DNA of 16,831 bases from positions 1 through 16,831 of the forward strand of contig JBMOPD010000004.1 of NCBI GenBank assembly GCA_049323615.1, written 5' to 3'. Position numbers and translations under genes: made by a program. The DNA comes from JBMOPD01 sp049323615 (lineage in GTDB: Bacteria; Bacillota; Desulfotomaculia; Desulfotomaculales; Desulfocucumaceae). Below are positions 6,645 to 15,160 of this stretch, piece after piece. The notes under the pieces were generated by a model that worked only from the letters and a program-made list of their open reading frames with translations, did no database searches and had not been told where the DNA came from. How positions within the stretch are numbered: position 1 is the first letter of the stretch; the number at the start of each line of letters is the position of its first letter.

Positions 6645-7787
6645 TTAACTTTTGCAATCCCGTATTTTTTGCCCGATCCTGTCTGCCAGCTGCATGGCAC
6701 CAGCAAATTCGTCACCGGAAACTATAAAGCCTACGTTTTTTACAGTACCCTCTTTACATGCCACATCAGCAATACTATCAACTTCTTCCCCTGAAATTCC
6801 TATATCTTCGAATGTTAATGGCAAACCAATGGAATGAAATAAACTTAAAATTTCTTCAATCTCATGCCATGGATGGTCTAATAAAATCATTTGTACTATT
6901 GTGCCAAACGCAACCAACTCACCGTGAAGCTTTGGATTTGTTTTTTTAAGGCTACGATACCCGTGATACACGGCATGTGCAGCCGCTAAACCTCCGCTTT
7001 CAAAGCCGATCCCACTCATTAGTAAAACGGCCTCGACTACGGCTTCCAGAGCCCCCGTAACTACACCCCTTTCAACAGACCATTTTGCAGCAAGTGCATG
7101 CTTCAAAAGAACTTCTTTTATACCATCTGCCAGCAAAACCGCACTTTTCAGCGGGCACCCCCCAGCCGTCGAAACCGCCTTGCTTCCTGCAGCCACGGGT
7201 GCTTCATAACACACACCAATTGCTCCACCAATTCCCGCAGCAAGATAACGAAAAGGCGCCTGCACAATTACGGAAGTATCCACGACAACAACATCAGGGT
7301 TAAAAGGCAATTTAATATACCCTAAAAACTCGCCCTTTTCACCATATATAACCACTACTGTGCTGGTTGGAGCATCCGTAGAAGCCACCGTGGGAATTAT
7401 TGATACAGGTCTATTCAGCTTAAAGCTGACTGCTTTTACAGTGTCGATTGCCTTACCTCCCCCTGCCCCTATCAGAAAGTCAGCACCCTGACTTTCTACT
7501 AAACAGCAAATGCGTTCAATTTCTTCTTCGGTACTATCTCCTCCAAACGGTTCTGTTACAACTTTTACTCCCTTGCTGGAAAGCTGTCCCGTAATAGTAT
7601 TTTCCACTACGGAAAGAGCCCTTGATCCACCAACCAGCATCGCTTTTTCCCCAAAAGTAGATGTCCATAAGTCAATTTTTCTTAGAACCCCCGGACCTTG
7701 AATGTATTTTCTGGGGAAAGTACCCACGCAAAAGCTGCTATTTTCATTCCATTCTTTAACTAGTGTCCTGCTTTCTTGTGCTAACAC
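6645..7787 (-). CDS. Iron-type alcohol dehydrogenase, glycerol-dehydrogenase (GldA)-like, missing one metal ligand
   Basis: 380 aa. The family oxidises polyols or reduces hydroxyketones/aldehydes with NAD and a bound metal. Seen: FPRKYIQGPG near residue 25, the nucleotide-binding GAGGGKAIDT (108-116), PTVASTDAPTS (132-142), NPDVVVVDT, ESGGLAAAHAVYHG with His271, and HGELVAFG with His288. These correspond to the two histidine metal ligands of GldA. The third ligand, Asp in AGIGDAL, is Gly188 here (AGIGGAI, codon GGA at 7224-7226), at least two base changes from an Asp codon. The protein may bind metal differently, act on another substrate, or be inactive. Start: GTG at 7787 with AAAGGGAGGG upstream. 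It is the first gene of the AT-richer block and has its own likely promoter. Confidence 0.85.
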   Translation of the reverse strand: MLAQESRTLVKEWNENSSFCVGTFPRKYIQGPGVLRKIDLWTSTFGEKAMLVGGSRALSVVENTITGQLSSKGVKVVTEPFGGDSTEEEIERICCLVESQGADFLIGAGGGKAIDTVKAVSFKLNRPVSIIPTVASTDAPTSTVVVIYGEKGEFLGYIKLPFNPDVVVVDTSVIVQAPFRYLAAGIGGAIGVCYEAPVAAGSKAVSTAGGCPLKSAVLLADGIKEVLLKHALAAKWSVERGVVTGALEAVVEAVLLMSGIGFESGGLAAAHAVYHGYRSLKKTNPKLHGELVAFGTIVQMILLDHPWHEIEEILSLFHSIGLPLTFEDIGISGEEVDSIADVACKEGTVKNVGFIVSGDEFAGAMQLADRIGQKIRDCKS

Positions 7788-7814
7788 GCAGTTTCTCCCT
7801 CCCTTTAGGTAGGT

Positions 7815-7841
7815 ATTATAGAGGAATACTGTATCAATTCC
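7815..7841 (-). promoter_or_regulatory. Probable promoter and palindrome upstream of the alcohol dehydrogenase gene
   Basis: TATAAT (minus strand, 7815-7820) lies 27 nt before the GTG start. Directly upstream, GGAAT (7823-7827) and ATTCC (7837-7841) form an inverted repeat with ATACTGTAT nested inside. No good -35 hexamer is visible at 17 bp, so the promoter may need an activator bound at this palindrome (inference). Confidence 0.45.
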
Positions 7842-7880
7842 CCCAAAATTTAGCTATGGCGCTTTCTTTTAAATTTTTCT

Positions 7881-7897
7881 AACATTTTGGAAATGTT
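7881..7897. promoter_or_regulatory. Perfect palindrome AACATTT-TGG-AAATGTT, possible operator
   Basis: Two 7-bp arms are separated by 3 nt in the AT-rich 148-nt gap between the hydroxyacid dehydrogenase stop and the alcohol dehydrogenase start, about 60 nt upstream of the TATAAT at 7815-7820. No T-run follows on either strand, so it is not a terminator. Its sequence differs from the IclR-linked palindromes at 11056 and 11911, so a second regulator is possible. Confidence 0.4.
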
Positions 7898-7935
7898 GGC
7901 CAATGCTTAAACTTTTTCACGATCTTTCGCATGCC

Positions 7936-8955
7936 TCAACCCTGCCTTCCAGTCCACTGGGCGCTTCCCCACATCTCGGGATTGGCCAGATATTGCGGCC
8001 TTCTTTTTTGAAGTGCGTCCAGTATCCCCACGGCCACGTCCACGGCCATGGTTTCCAGCGCCAAATCGGTCATAGCCGCCATGTGGGGGGTCAGTAAAAC
8101 GTTGTCCAGCTCAAACAAGGGTATATTCATTTTTGGCGGCTCCTCCTCATACACATCCAGGGCCGCACCTGCCAGCCTGCCTTCCTTTAAAGCCCGGTAG
8201 AGCGCCTGCTCATCCACCACGCCGCCCCTGGAAGTATTGATCAAATAGGCAGTGGGCTTGATCAGGGACAACTCCCTTTCCCCGATCAGATGATGGGTCT
8301 CCTTGGAGTACGGCACATGCAGGGAAACAAAATCAGCACCCGACAGCACTTCGTCCAGCTTGCCGCAGCGCTTAACCCCGACCGAGACAAAGATTTCCTC
8401 GGGCACCATAGGATCATAGGACTGTACCCGCATATTCAGGCAGTTTACGGCAATGCCGGCCAGCCGGCGGGCTATTCTCCCCATTCCCACCAGACCCAAT
8501 ACCTTGCCGTAAAGTTCTTTGGTGGTGTACCCCATCTTCTGGACCAGGCCCGGCAGTGACCCTCCGCTGGAAAACTTGCCCTGTCTGAAATCCCTTTCCG
8601 CCTTGTTGAAATTACGGGCGCAGTGCATCATGGCCCAGAGGGCGTGTTCGGCCACGGCATTGGTATTGGCCTCCGGGGTGTGCACCACCGCTATTCCCAG
8701 GCCGTTGGCTGACGGCAGGTCGATATTGTCCAGCCCGATGCCGTGCCGGCCGATAACCTTGAGCTTTGCTCCGGCCTCCATCATCCGGGCCGTTGCCTTA
8801 GTGCTCCTGATCAATAAGGCATCGGCGTCCCTGATCATCGAAACGACCGTATCTTCCGAAGGATCGGGAGCAATCACCACCTCCACCTTTTCCCGCAGGA
8901 TATTGATGCCCACTGGAGAAATACTTTCTGTCAGCAATACCTTAAACCCCGTCAT
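7936..8955 (-). CDS. D-isomer-specific 2-hydroxyacid dehydrogenase (phosphoglycerate dehydrogenase-like)
   Basis: 339 aa. The family reversibly oxidises D-2-hydroxyacids to 2-oxoacids with NAD(P). The catalytic set is complete: Arg243 in NTSRGGVVDE, Glu272 in DVYEEEPP, His291 in LTPHMAAMT. The Rossmann fingerprint is GLVGMGRIA (154-162), with Asp181 in SYDP favouring NAD. The substrate loop RHGIGLDNID (70-79) matches 3-phosphoglycerate and glycerate dehydrogenases. The C-terminal ACT domain of long SerA proteins is absent, so a catabolic hydroxyacid is more likely than serine synthesis (inference). It could work with the LarA-like racemase, which would supply the D-isomer. Start: ATG with GAAGGTG upstream. 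It is visibly GC-richer than the alcohol dehydrogenase gene after it. Confidence 0.9.
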   Translation of the reverse strand: MTGFKVLLTESISPVGINILREKVEVVIAPDPSEDTVVSMIRDADALLIRSTKATARMMEAGAKLKVIGRHGIGLDNIDLPSANGLGIAVVHTPEANTNAVAEHALWAMMHCARNFNKAERDFRQGKFSSGGSLPGLVQKMGYTTKELYGKVLGLVGMGRIARRLAGIAVNCLNMRVQSYDPMVPEEIFVSVGVKRCGKLDEVLSGADFVSLHVPYSKETHHLIGERELSLIKPTAYLINTSRGGVVDEQALYRALKEGRLAGAALDVYEEEPPKMNIPLFELDNVLLTPHMAAMTDLALETMAVDVAVGILDALQKRRPQYLANPEMWGSAQWTGRQG

Positions 8956-9160
8956 TTTGACACCTTCTTTCCTAAGTACTGCCCCTTGCTGGCCGTTTTC
9001 AGTTAGTCAGCCTTACTTCCCCCAAAACCATTCCATAGATTGCAAGAGCAGCAAGCCTCATAATATTGAAACCCTGACAGTTATTAAAATTAAGATAAAT
9101 CTGTATCCTCTGATTTTGTTTGAGAAGAACACATCATCAACCACTCCGTTCAGCTCTTTC
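8956..9160. other. 205-nt spacer between AOR and hydroxyacid dehydrogenase genes
   Basis: No convincing ORF. The stretch is AT-rich compared with both flanking genes. On the minus strand TATTAT (9060-9065) with TTTAAT 17 bp upstream could be a weak promoter for the dehydrogenase gene. No rho-independent terminator is visible after the AOR stop, so read-through is also possible. Confidence 0.3.
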
Positions 9161-10879
9161 TCACCTTAAAACTTTTTTAATCTCGCTGTCCGGAATATCA
9201 AAAACCTCATCCGTCGGCGGGAGAGGCTCGGTGTAGAAAAATTCCGGCAGTCGATCGTGAATGCCGGCAAATCCGGCCCTGCGATTAAAATCCTTTTCCT
9301 CCATGATGACCTGCCTTCCCCACTGCAGCACGTCGTAGCGATCCACCTCAATGCCGTAGTACGCATTGAACAGCCGGGCCACGTAATCCATATTCTCCCT
9401 GGTGGTGCCGATAAAGAAGCACAAGCCGGTGATGTCGCACACGGCAGTGATCACCTGAGTCTCCTCCGAAAGCAGCCACTGACCCTCCACCTGGGAGCAC
9501 CTGGCCACCCCTTTTCTGGTAGACCAGCTATACCCGGTTTTCCCCGGCAGGAGATTGCCCGCGGTGTGGTCTGCCCCCATGGGCGAAGTGGCATAGGTAA
9601 TACCGGTGCCCTTAAATACCCTGGGGTCGTAGGCGGCCATGCTCTGCCCCTTGACTGCCGGCACCCTGTTCACCCCTAGCACCCTGCCGGCCACCTGTAC
9701 GCCCTGGCCCAGAAGCCTGCCCATCACCGTGGATCCTTTGCCCACTTGGTGAAGCAGGCCAATGGCCCCCTGCACATCGCCGAATTCAAGGATGCCGGCC
9801 TCCATGGCCACGGCCAAAGTGGCGCCCATTTCTATGGTGTCGAGGCCGTAATCGTCGCAGAGTCTATCCATGGTGGCGATGGCATCCAAGTCGCTGATGC
9901 CGCAGTTGGAACCCAAAAGGGCAATAGTTTCATACTCCAGGGATGAGGTCAAATAATCGCCGTTGCTGTCGTTGTATATGTTGGAGCAGCGGATGACACA
10001 GCCGGGATGGCAAGGGTGGCCCATTTTCCCGCCCCGCTGGTTGATAATTTCAACCAGGCTACCGGCATGGATTTTATCGACGTCTTCAAATTTACCCGTG
10101 CTGTAATTCCTGGTGGGAAGCCCGCCCATTTCGTTCGCCAGGCTTACCAGGTTGGCGGTGCCGTAGATGGCAAGGTCCTTTCTCAGGTTGCTGACTTCCC
10201 GGGCGAACTGTGTATATATTTTTTTGAAGGTTTCCCTGTCTGCCGGACCTGGCAGGACGCTCTCACTCTTTTCAATGAGAATAGCCTTCATACCCTTGGA
10301 ACCCATAACCGCTCCCAGCCCGCCACGAGCCGCGAAACGGGAAGGGTACCCTTCGATGTTGGTCACGGCAACGCCCGCCGCAGACAGGCAATTTTCGCCT
10401 GCGGGCCCAATGGATATGGTGGCGGCCCCCTTGGAGGAATCCAGAAGCTGTTCCACCAGCTCGTAATTGCCCAGACCCTTCAGGTTATGGGCCGGCAGCA
10501 GCCTGGCCTCGCTTTTGCCCACCCAGAGGACATACGGCCCTCCGTCCGCCGGTTTTCCCTCCAACACCAAGGCGGCTATCCCGAGGGCGGATAGCCTCTG
10601 GGCGGCCATGCCCCCGGCATTGCTTTCCTTGATGCCGCCAGTGAGGGGGCTCTTGGCGCCCACGGACAGCCTGCCGGAACAGGGTATTCCTGTGCCCCCC
10701 AGACTGCCCGGGGCAAAGACAATTTTATTGTTGGGCCCCAGCGGGTGGGCGCCGGGTTCAACCTCCCGGACGACAATCCGGGTCGTCAGCCCGCGCCCGC
10801 CCAGCCAGAAGTCTGATTTACTCATTTCTTCTTCTCTGATGCTCAGGTCCGACATGTTTACCCTTACAATCTTCTTCAC
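9161..10879 (-). CDS. Aldehyde:ferredoxin oxidoreductase (tungsten/molybdenum pterin enzyme)
   Basis: 572 aa from the GTG at 10879, chosen because GGGAGGG lies 6 nt upstream and VKKIVRVNMSDLS is the usual family start. An open extension to 11008 looks non-coding and crosses the leader hairpin. The enzyme oxidises aldehydes to acids and reduces ferredoxin, or the reverse, in the cytoplasm. The [4Fe-4S] ligands are seen as C-x2-C-x3-C in HPCHPGCVIRCSN plus the distal Cys in CDITGLCFF. Pterin/metal-site segments include RGGLGAVMGSKGMKAI, SLEYET, KGTGITYATSPMGADHT and the DxxGLC loop. No expected residue is missing. It is the first gene downstream of the IclR regulator gene and carries an IclR-type operator in its promoter. 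It probably removes or recycles an aldehyde made by this pathway (inference). Confidence 0.92.
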   Translation of the reverse strand: MKKIVRVNMSDLSIREEEMSKSDFWLGGRGLTTRIVVREVEPGAHPLGPNNKIVFAPGSLGGTGIPCSGRLSVGAKSPLTGGIKESNAGGMAAQRLSALGIAALVLEGKPADGGPYVLWVGKSEARLLPAHNLKGLGNYELVEQLLDSSKGAATISIGPAGENCLSAAGVAVTNIEGYPSRFAARGGLGAVMGSKGMKAILIEKSESVLPGPADRETFKKIYTQFAREVSNLRKDLAIYGTANLVSLANEMGGLPTRNYSTGKFEDVDKIHAGSLVEIINQRGGKMGHPCHPGCVIRCSNIYNDSNGDYLTSSLEYETIALLGSNCGISDLDAIATMDRLCDDYGLDTIEMGATLAVAMEAGILEFGDVQGAIGLLHQVGKGSTVMGRLLGQGVQVAGRVLGVNRVPAVKGQSMAAYDPRVFKGTGITYATSPMGADHTAGNLLPGKTGYSWSTRKGVARCSQVEGQWLLSEETQVITAVCDITGLCFFIGTTRENMDYVARLFNAYYGIEVDRYDVLQWGRQVIMEEKDFNRRAGFAGIHDRLPEFFYTEPLPPTDEVFDIPDSEIKKVLR

Positions 10880-10949
10880 GAACAACCCTCCCGGGATGAT
10901 TGGGGCCGGCAGCCGGATCTTCTTACCCGGCCAAGCTTTCCAGGGCTCC

Positions 10950-10997
10950 ATGCTTGTATTTCTGGAACTCACTATGTGGTTCCTGAAACAAGTGCAT
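10950..10997 (-). promoter_or_regulatory. Long imperfect hairpin in the AOR mRNA leader
   Basis: Arms 10950-10968 and 10979-10997 pair through GGAAC/GTTCC next to the 10-nt loop, then CTTT/GAAA after one mismatch, then TTG- and TGC-type pairs with small bulges. It lies between the operator/promoter and the ribosome site, so it would be in the 5' untranslated RNA. It does not resemble the Moco/Tuco riboswitch as far as I can judge. It may be an RNA control element or a second palindromic protein site. Confidence 0.45.
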
Positions 10998-11055
10998 AGC
11001 CAGAACATATGTTTTGTAGGTAGTAAAACAAGATTTTACAGGTAAGGAATCAATG

Positions 11056-11074
11056 TGTACCGCCTGTCGGTATG
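11056..11074 (-). promoter_or_regulatory. Probable IclR-family operator at the AOR promoter
   Basis: TGTACC, a 7-nt spacer GCCTGTC, and GGTATG. It matches the palindrome in front of the IclR gene (TGTACC-ACCTAGC-GGTACA) at TGTACC, CCT, C and GGTA. It begins about 3 nt after the start point predicted from the -10 box at 11084-11089. A protein bound here would block transcription of the AOR gene. This is the only close copy I found outside the regulator's own promoter. Confidence 0.7.
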
Positions 11075-11083
11075 CGTTCCGTT

Positions 11084-11117
11084 ATTATAACAAAATTAAC
11101 CCAAACAGAACTGTTCT
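11084..11117 (-). promoter_or_regulatory. AOR promoter: extended -10 with palindrome at the -35 position
   Basis: On the minus strand TGTTATAAT (11084-11092) is a perfect extended -10 element. No good -35 hexamer is present. Where it would sit is an 11-bp perfect palindrome AGAACTGTTCT (11107-11117), which may be an activator site. The operator at 11056-11074 follows immediately downstream. Confidence 0.6.
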
Positions 11118-11127
11118 TCTTAGTCCC

Positions 11128-11895
11128 TTATAAGTCCAAGGTTAATTTATAACTGTTTATTTCATTGGCACCCTCTGCAACTAATTTTATATACTTTTCC
11201 ACTTCCGACTGGCGGTCAAGGGGCGCTGCAATTGAAATTGACGCCCTTACCCTGCCTTTTTCATCCATCAGGGGAGCGCTGACTGATAATACTCCGGAAG
11301 TTTTTTCACCCAGGCTTACGGCATATCCGCGCTGGCGAATCAATTTAAGGTCCTGTTCCAGCAGGTCCCGGTTAACAATTGAGTTGGGAGTAAAGGGTAT
11401 CAATTCCGTTTCCTTAAAATACTGTTCCAGCTCCTCATTGGAGAAATGAGCAAGTATGACCTTTCCCGAGGCGCCGACGTACAGGGGTGACTCTTCCCCC
11501 AAATAAGTCATAACCCGTACGGAATTCTTACCCGGCAGGTAGTCCACGCAAAGCCTGCGGTTATTATGCAGGATATAAATGTATACCGTTTCCAGGCAGG
11601 CGTCCCGGATCCTTTTCAAAACAGGCGCCGTCACCTGCTTTATCGTTAACCTTTCATAAACTGCATTGCCGTAATAAAAGAATTTTATCCCCAGAGTATA
11701 TTTTTGCAAACTGCTGTCCCTCTCCACATATCCCCCCGACTCAAGGGTATTCAGTATCCGTGCAATGGTGGTTTTGGAAAGGCCTAGGGTTTGATGCAAA
11801 TATGCAAGGCTTTTAGGCTCTTTTTCAATACGGAGAATTTCCAGAATTTCAAAAGCCCTTTTTATAGCTCTTACTTCGTCCTTAGGGTTTTTCAT
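11128..11895 (-). CDS. IclR-family transcriptional regulator
   Basis: 255 aa from the ATG at 11895, chosen because GGAGG lies 7 nt upstream. An in-frame ATG at 11937 would put the operator inside the coding region and has no ribosome site. The N-terminal winged helix-turn-helix (about residues 6-70) shows AIKRAFEILEIL, LHQTLGLSKTTIARILNTLE and GGYVERD. The effector domain follows with VGASGKVILAHF, IRQRGYAVSLGE and SVSAPLMDEKGRVRASISIAAP, typical of IclR. These regulators sense small organic acids or aromatic compounds. Position and shared palindromes indicate control of its own gene and the AOR gene. The two operators are not repeated before the alcohol dehydrogenase-GRE block, so that block may be under different control. 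Confidence 0.92.
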   Translation of the reverse strand: MKNPKDEVRAIKRAFEILEILRIEKEPKSLAYLHQTLGLSKTTIARILNTLESGGYVERDSSLQKYTLGIKFFYYGNAVYERLTIKQVTAPVLKRIRDACLETVYIYILHNNRRLCVDYLPGKNSVRVMTYLGEESPLYVGASGKVILAHFSNEELEQYFKETELIPFTPNSIVNRDLLEQDLKLIRQRGYAVSLGEKTSGVLSVSAPLMDEKGRVRASISIAAPLDRQSEVEKYIKLVAEGANEINSYKLTLDL

Positions 11896-11907
11896 CAGTG
11901 CTCCTCC

Positions 11908-11932
11908 ATATGTACCACCTAGCGGTACATAT
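11908..11932 (-). promoter_or_regulatory. IclR self-operator palindrome
   Basis: Nine-base arms ATATGTACC (11908-11916) and GGTACATAT (11924-11932) flank the 7-nt spacer ACCTAGC. It lies between the promoter and the ribosome site (GGAGG at 11903-11907, directly adjacent). Binding would repress transcription. As RNA the hairpin could also affect access to the ribosome site. The core matches the site at 11056-11074. Confidence 0.75.
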
Positions 11933-11950
11933 ACCATTATTTATTAATTA

Positions 11951-11979
11951 ATAATATATTTACTCTTTTCAAATGTCAA
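11951..11979 (-). promoter_or_regulatory. Sigma-A-type promoter of the IclR gene
   Basis: On the minus strand, -35 TTGACA (11974-11979, perfect), 17-bp spacer, -10 TATTAT (11951-11956). Predicted start near 11944, about 12 nt before the operator palindrome. Confidence 0.8.
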
Positions 11980-12006
11980 TAAAGATTCTTATTTTATAGC
12001 GGACAA

Positions 12007-12192
12007 ATGACTTCTGGCCTCGACCCCGCCCAGGATCAGGTTGACCCGGCCGGCCGGCGCATGGACACGCTTGAACAAAGGGTTGCCGCCGCCGAAAGGA
12101 CCATTGTTCTGCTGACCAGGGCATTTTTTGCGGCCGCCGTGGCTTTTGCCGCCGCTGCGGGAACGCTGGTCTACTATCTGGCGGCGAACTAG
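12007..12192 (+). CDS. Possible small single-pass membrane protein, unrecognised
   Basis: An ORF of 61 aa. From Met19 it shows a short heptad-like stretch (MDTLEQRVAAAERTIVLLTR) followed by one hydrophobic helix (AFFAAAVAFAAAAGTLVYYL) and a stop. This layout recalls XhlA/holin-associated small proteins, but I see no diagnostic residue. Neither ATG has a good ribosome site and no promoter is evident, so it may be a remnant. It is the only ORF in the gap between the IclR promoter and the SOS promoter. An overlapping minus-strand ORF (11969-12205) has atypical Arg/Pro-rich composition and was not accepted. Confidence 0.35.
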   Translation: MTSGLDPAQDQVDPAGRRMDTLEQRVAAAERTIVLLTRAFFAAAVAFAAAAGTLVYYLAAN

Positions 12193-12226
12193 AGGGCCTT
12201 AACACAAATTACCACCCAAAACCGCC

Positions 12227-12275
12227 TTGCCTGGAACGTTTGTACGGTTTATAATACTGACACAAACATTTGTTC
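12227..12275 (+). promoter_or_regulatory. SOS-type promoter with two LexA-like boxes
   Basis: -35 TTGCCT (12227-12232), 17-bp spacer, -10 TATAAT (12250-12255). Two copies of the Gram-positive LexA pattern GAAC-N4-GTTC flank the -10. They are GAAC-GTTT-GTAC at 12234-12245 and AAAC-ATTT-GTTC at 12264-12275, each 7 of 8 matches. They would cover the spacer and the start point, as expected for a repressed damage-response polymerase gene. Confidence 0.72.
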
Positions 12276-12288
12276 CGGGTGATAATTT

Positions 12289-12612
12289 ATGGAAAGAACG
12301 ATACTGCTGGCCGATATGAACTCCTTTTTCGCCAGCGTGGACCAGGCGCTGGATCCCGCTTTAAGAAACCGGCCCGTAATCGTGGGCGAAAGCCGGGAAA
12401 AAAGGCACGGCATTGGGCTGGCGGCCTCCTACGAGGCCAAGGCCCGGGGCGTCAAGACCGGCATGACCGTGAAGGACAGCGATTTTAACTGGCTGGGCCG
12501 GTCCAGGACCCTGAAGGGGTATACCGACCTTCCGGAGGACCTCTACGAGGCCGGCACCCTGGCCTGCGGCCTTTTCCGTCCGGGAGGCAGGAAAAAAGCG
12601 CCGGGGTTTTGA
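12289..12612 (+). pseudogene. Y-family DNA polymerase (DinB/UvrX-like) with large in-frame internal deletion
   Basis: 107 aa. Residues 1-61 are the N-terminus of a lesion-bypass polymerase: ILLADMNSFFASVDQAL with catalytic Asp9, RPVIVG, GIGLAASYEAKARGVKTGMTV. At residue 62 the sequence jumps to KDSDFNWLGRSRTLKGYTDLPEDLYEAG, which fits the C-terminal little-finger domain. The intervening palm, fingers and thumb regions (roughly 250 residues), including the second catalytic SxDE motif, are gone. The last residues (about 96-107) are out of family and run into the terminator. It cannot polymerise DNA. The SOS promoter and a near ribosome site (GGGTGA) remain, so a small product may still be made after DNA damage. 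Confidence 0.8.
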
Positions 12613-12630
12613 CCCGGCGCCCGTTTTTTT
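12592..12630. terminator. Bidirectional rho-independent terminator
   Basis: GCGCCGGG (12598-12605) and CCCGGCGC (12613-12620) form a perfect 8-bp GC stem around a 7-nt loop. The plus strand continues CCG then seven T (12624-12630), ending the polymerase remnant. The minus strand continues with six T (complement of A at 12592-12597), ending the hppA transcript that stops at 12649. The remnant's stop codon lies in the loop. Confidence 0.92.
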
Positions 12631-12648
12631 GTTGTCTCAATTAAGCCT

Positions 12649-14730
<2,082 letters not shown>

Positions 14731-14822
14731 TTTTTAAAACCCTCCTCTTCCCCATAAACATTTTTCTTAATCCAGTGTTGAAATCGGGCAAAAGCGTTAA
14801 AACCAGGCAAGTAACTAAAAAA

Positions 14823-15059
14823 TTATTTCCAGAACACCTGCAAACCCAAAACCAGAGACGTCACCGCGAAAAGGACACCCACCCCGATGGTAACCTTGCC
14901 CAGCAACTCGTCCAATCCTTTTTTCTTGCCGAAGAAAGTCTCGGCGCCGCCGGCAATGGACCCGGACAGGCCGGCACTCTTTCCCGACTGCAACAGTACA
15001 GCAGCGATCACTGCAAGGCATGCGATTACGTGCAGGGCGGTCACCAGGCCTTTCAGCAC
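14823..15059 (-). CDS. secG: Protein-export membrane protein SecG
   Basis: 78 aa, normal length. Two membrane helices (about residues 4-23 and 54-75) flank a cytosolic loop with LLQSGKSAGLSGSIAGGAETFFGKKKGLDELLGKVT, whose LQ and GLSG, GG.ETFFGK pattern defines SecG (read in pieces, residues 22-57). It is an accessory subunit of the SecYEG translocon. Start: GTG at 15059 with AGGGGGTG five bases upstream. It has its own strong promoter (15099-15127). The order eno-secG is common in Firmicutes. Confidence 0.95.
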   Translation of the reverse strand: MLKGLVTALHVIACLAVIAAVLLQSGKSAGLSGSIAGGAETFFGKKKGLDELLGKVTIGVGVLFAVTSLVLGLQVFWK

Positions 15060-15098
15060 ACCTTCACCCCCTCTATCATTCCGTATAATATAAAAGTA

Positions 15099-15127
15099 AT
15101 TATATCATGGTGCACAAAAATTGACAA
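15099..15127 (-). promoter_or_regulatory. Sigma-A-type promoter of secG
   Basis: On the minus strand, -35 TTGTCA (15122-15127), 17-bp spacer, -10 TATAAT (15099-15104). Predicted start near 15092, giving a leader of about 33 nt to the secG GTG. Confidence 0.82.
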
Positions 15128-15160
15128 TCAAACCGGCTATAATTTTGGGACAACCGTGCT

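Noticed and set aside
8519..9169. 216-codon plus-strand ORF over the hydroxyacid dehydrogenase start
   Set aside because: It overlaps the conserved NAD-binding half of the dehydrogenase gene and has no family resemblance.
10007..11045. Plus-strand ORFs of 192-195 codons opposite the AOR gene
   Set aside because: No recognisable domain; the AOR reading on the other strand has complete catalytic motifs, so these are shadows.
10880..11055. Moco/Tuco riboswitch in the AOR leader
   Set aside because: I see a single imperfect hairpin but not the conserved multi-stem layout of that RNA; a covariance-model scan would be decisive.
11896..11937. N-terminal extension of the IclR protein from the ATG at 11937
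   Set aside because: It would translate through the operator palindrome, lacks a ribosome site, and the ATG at 11895 has GGAGG at ideal spacing.
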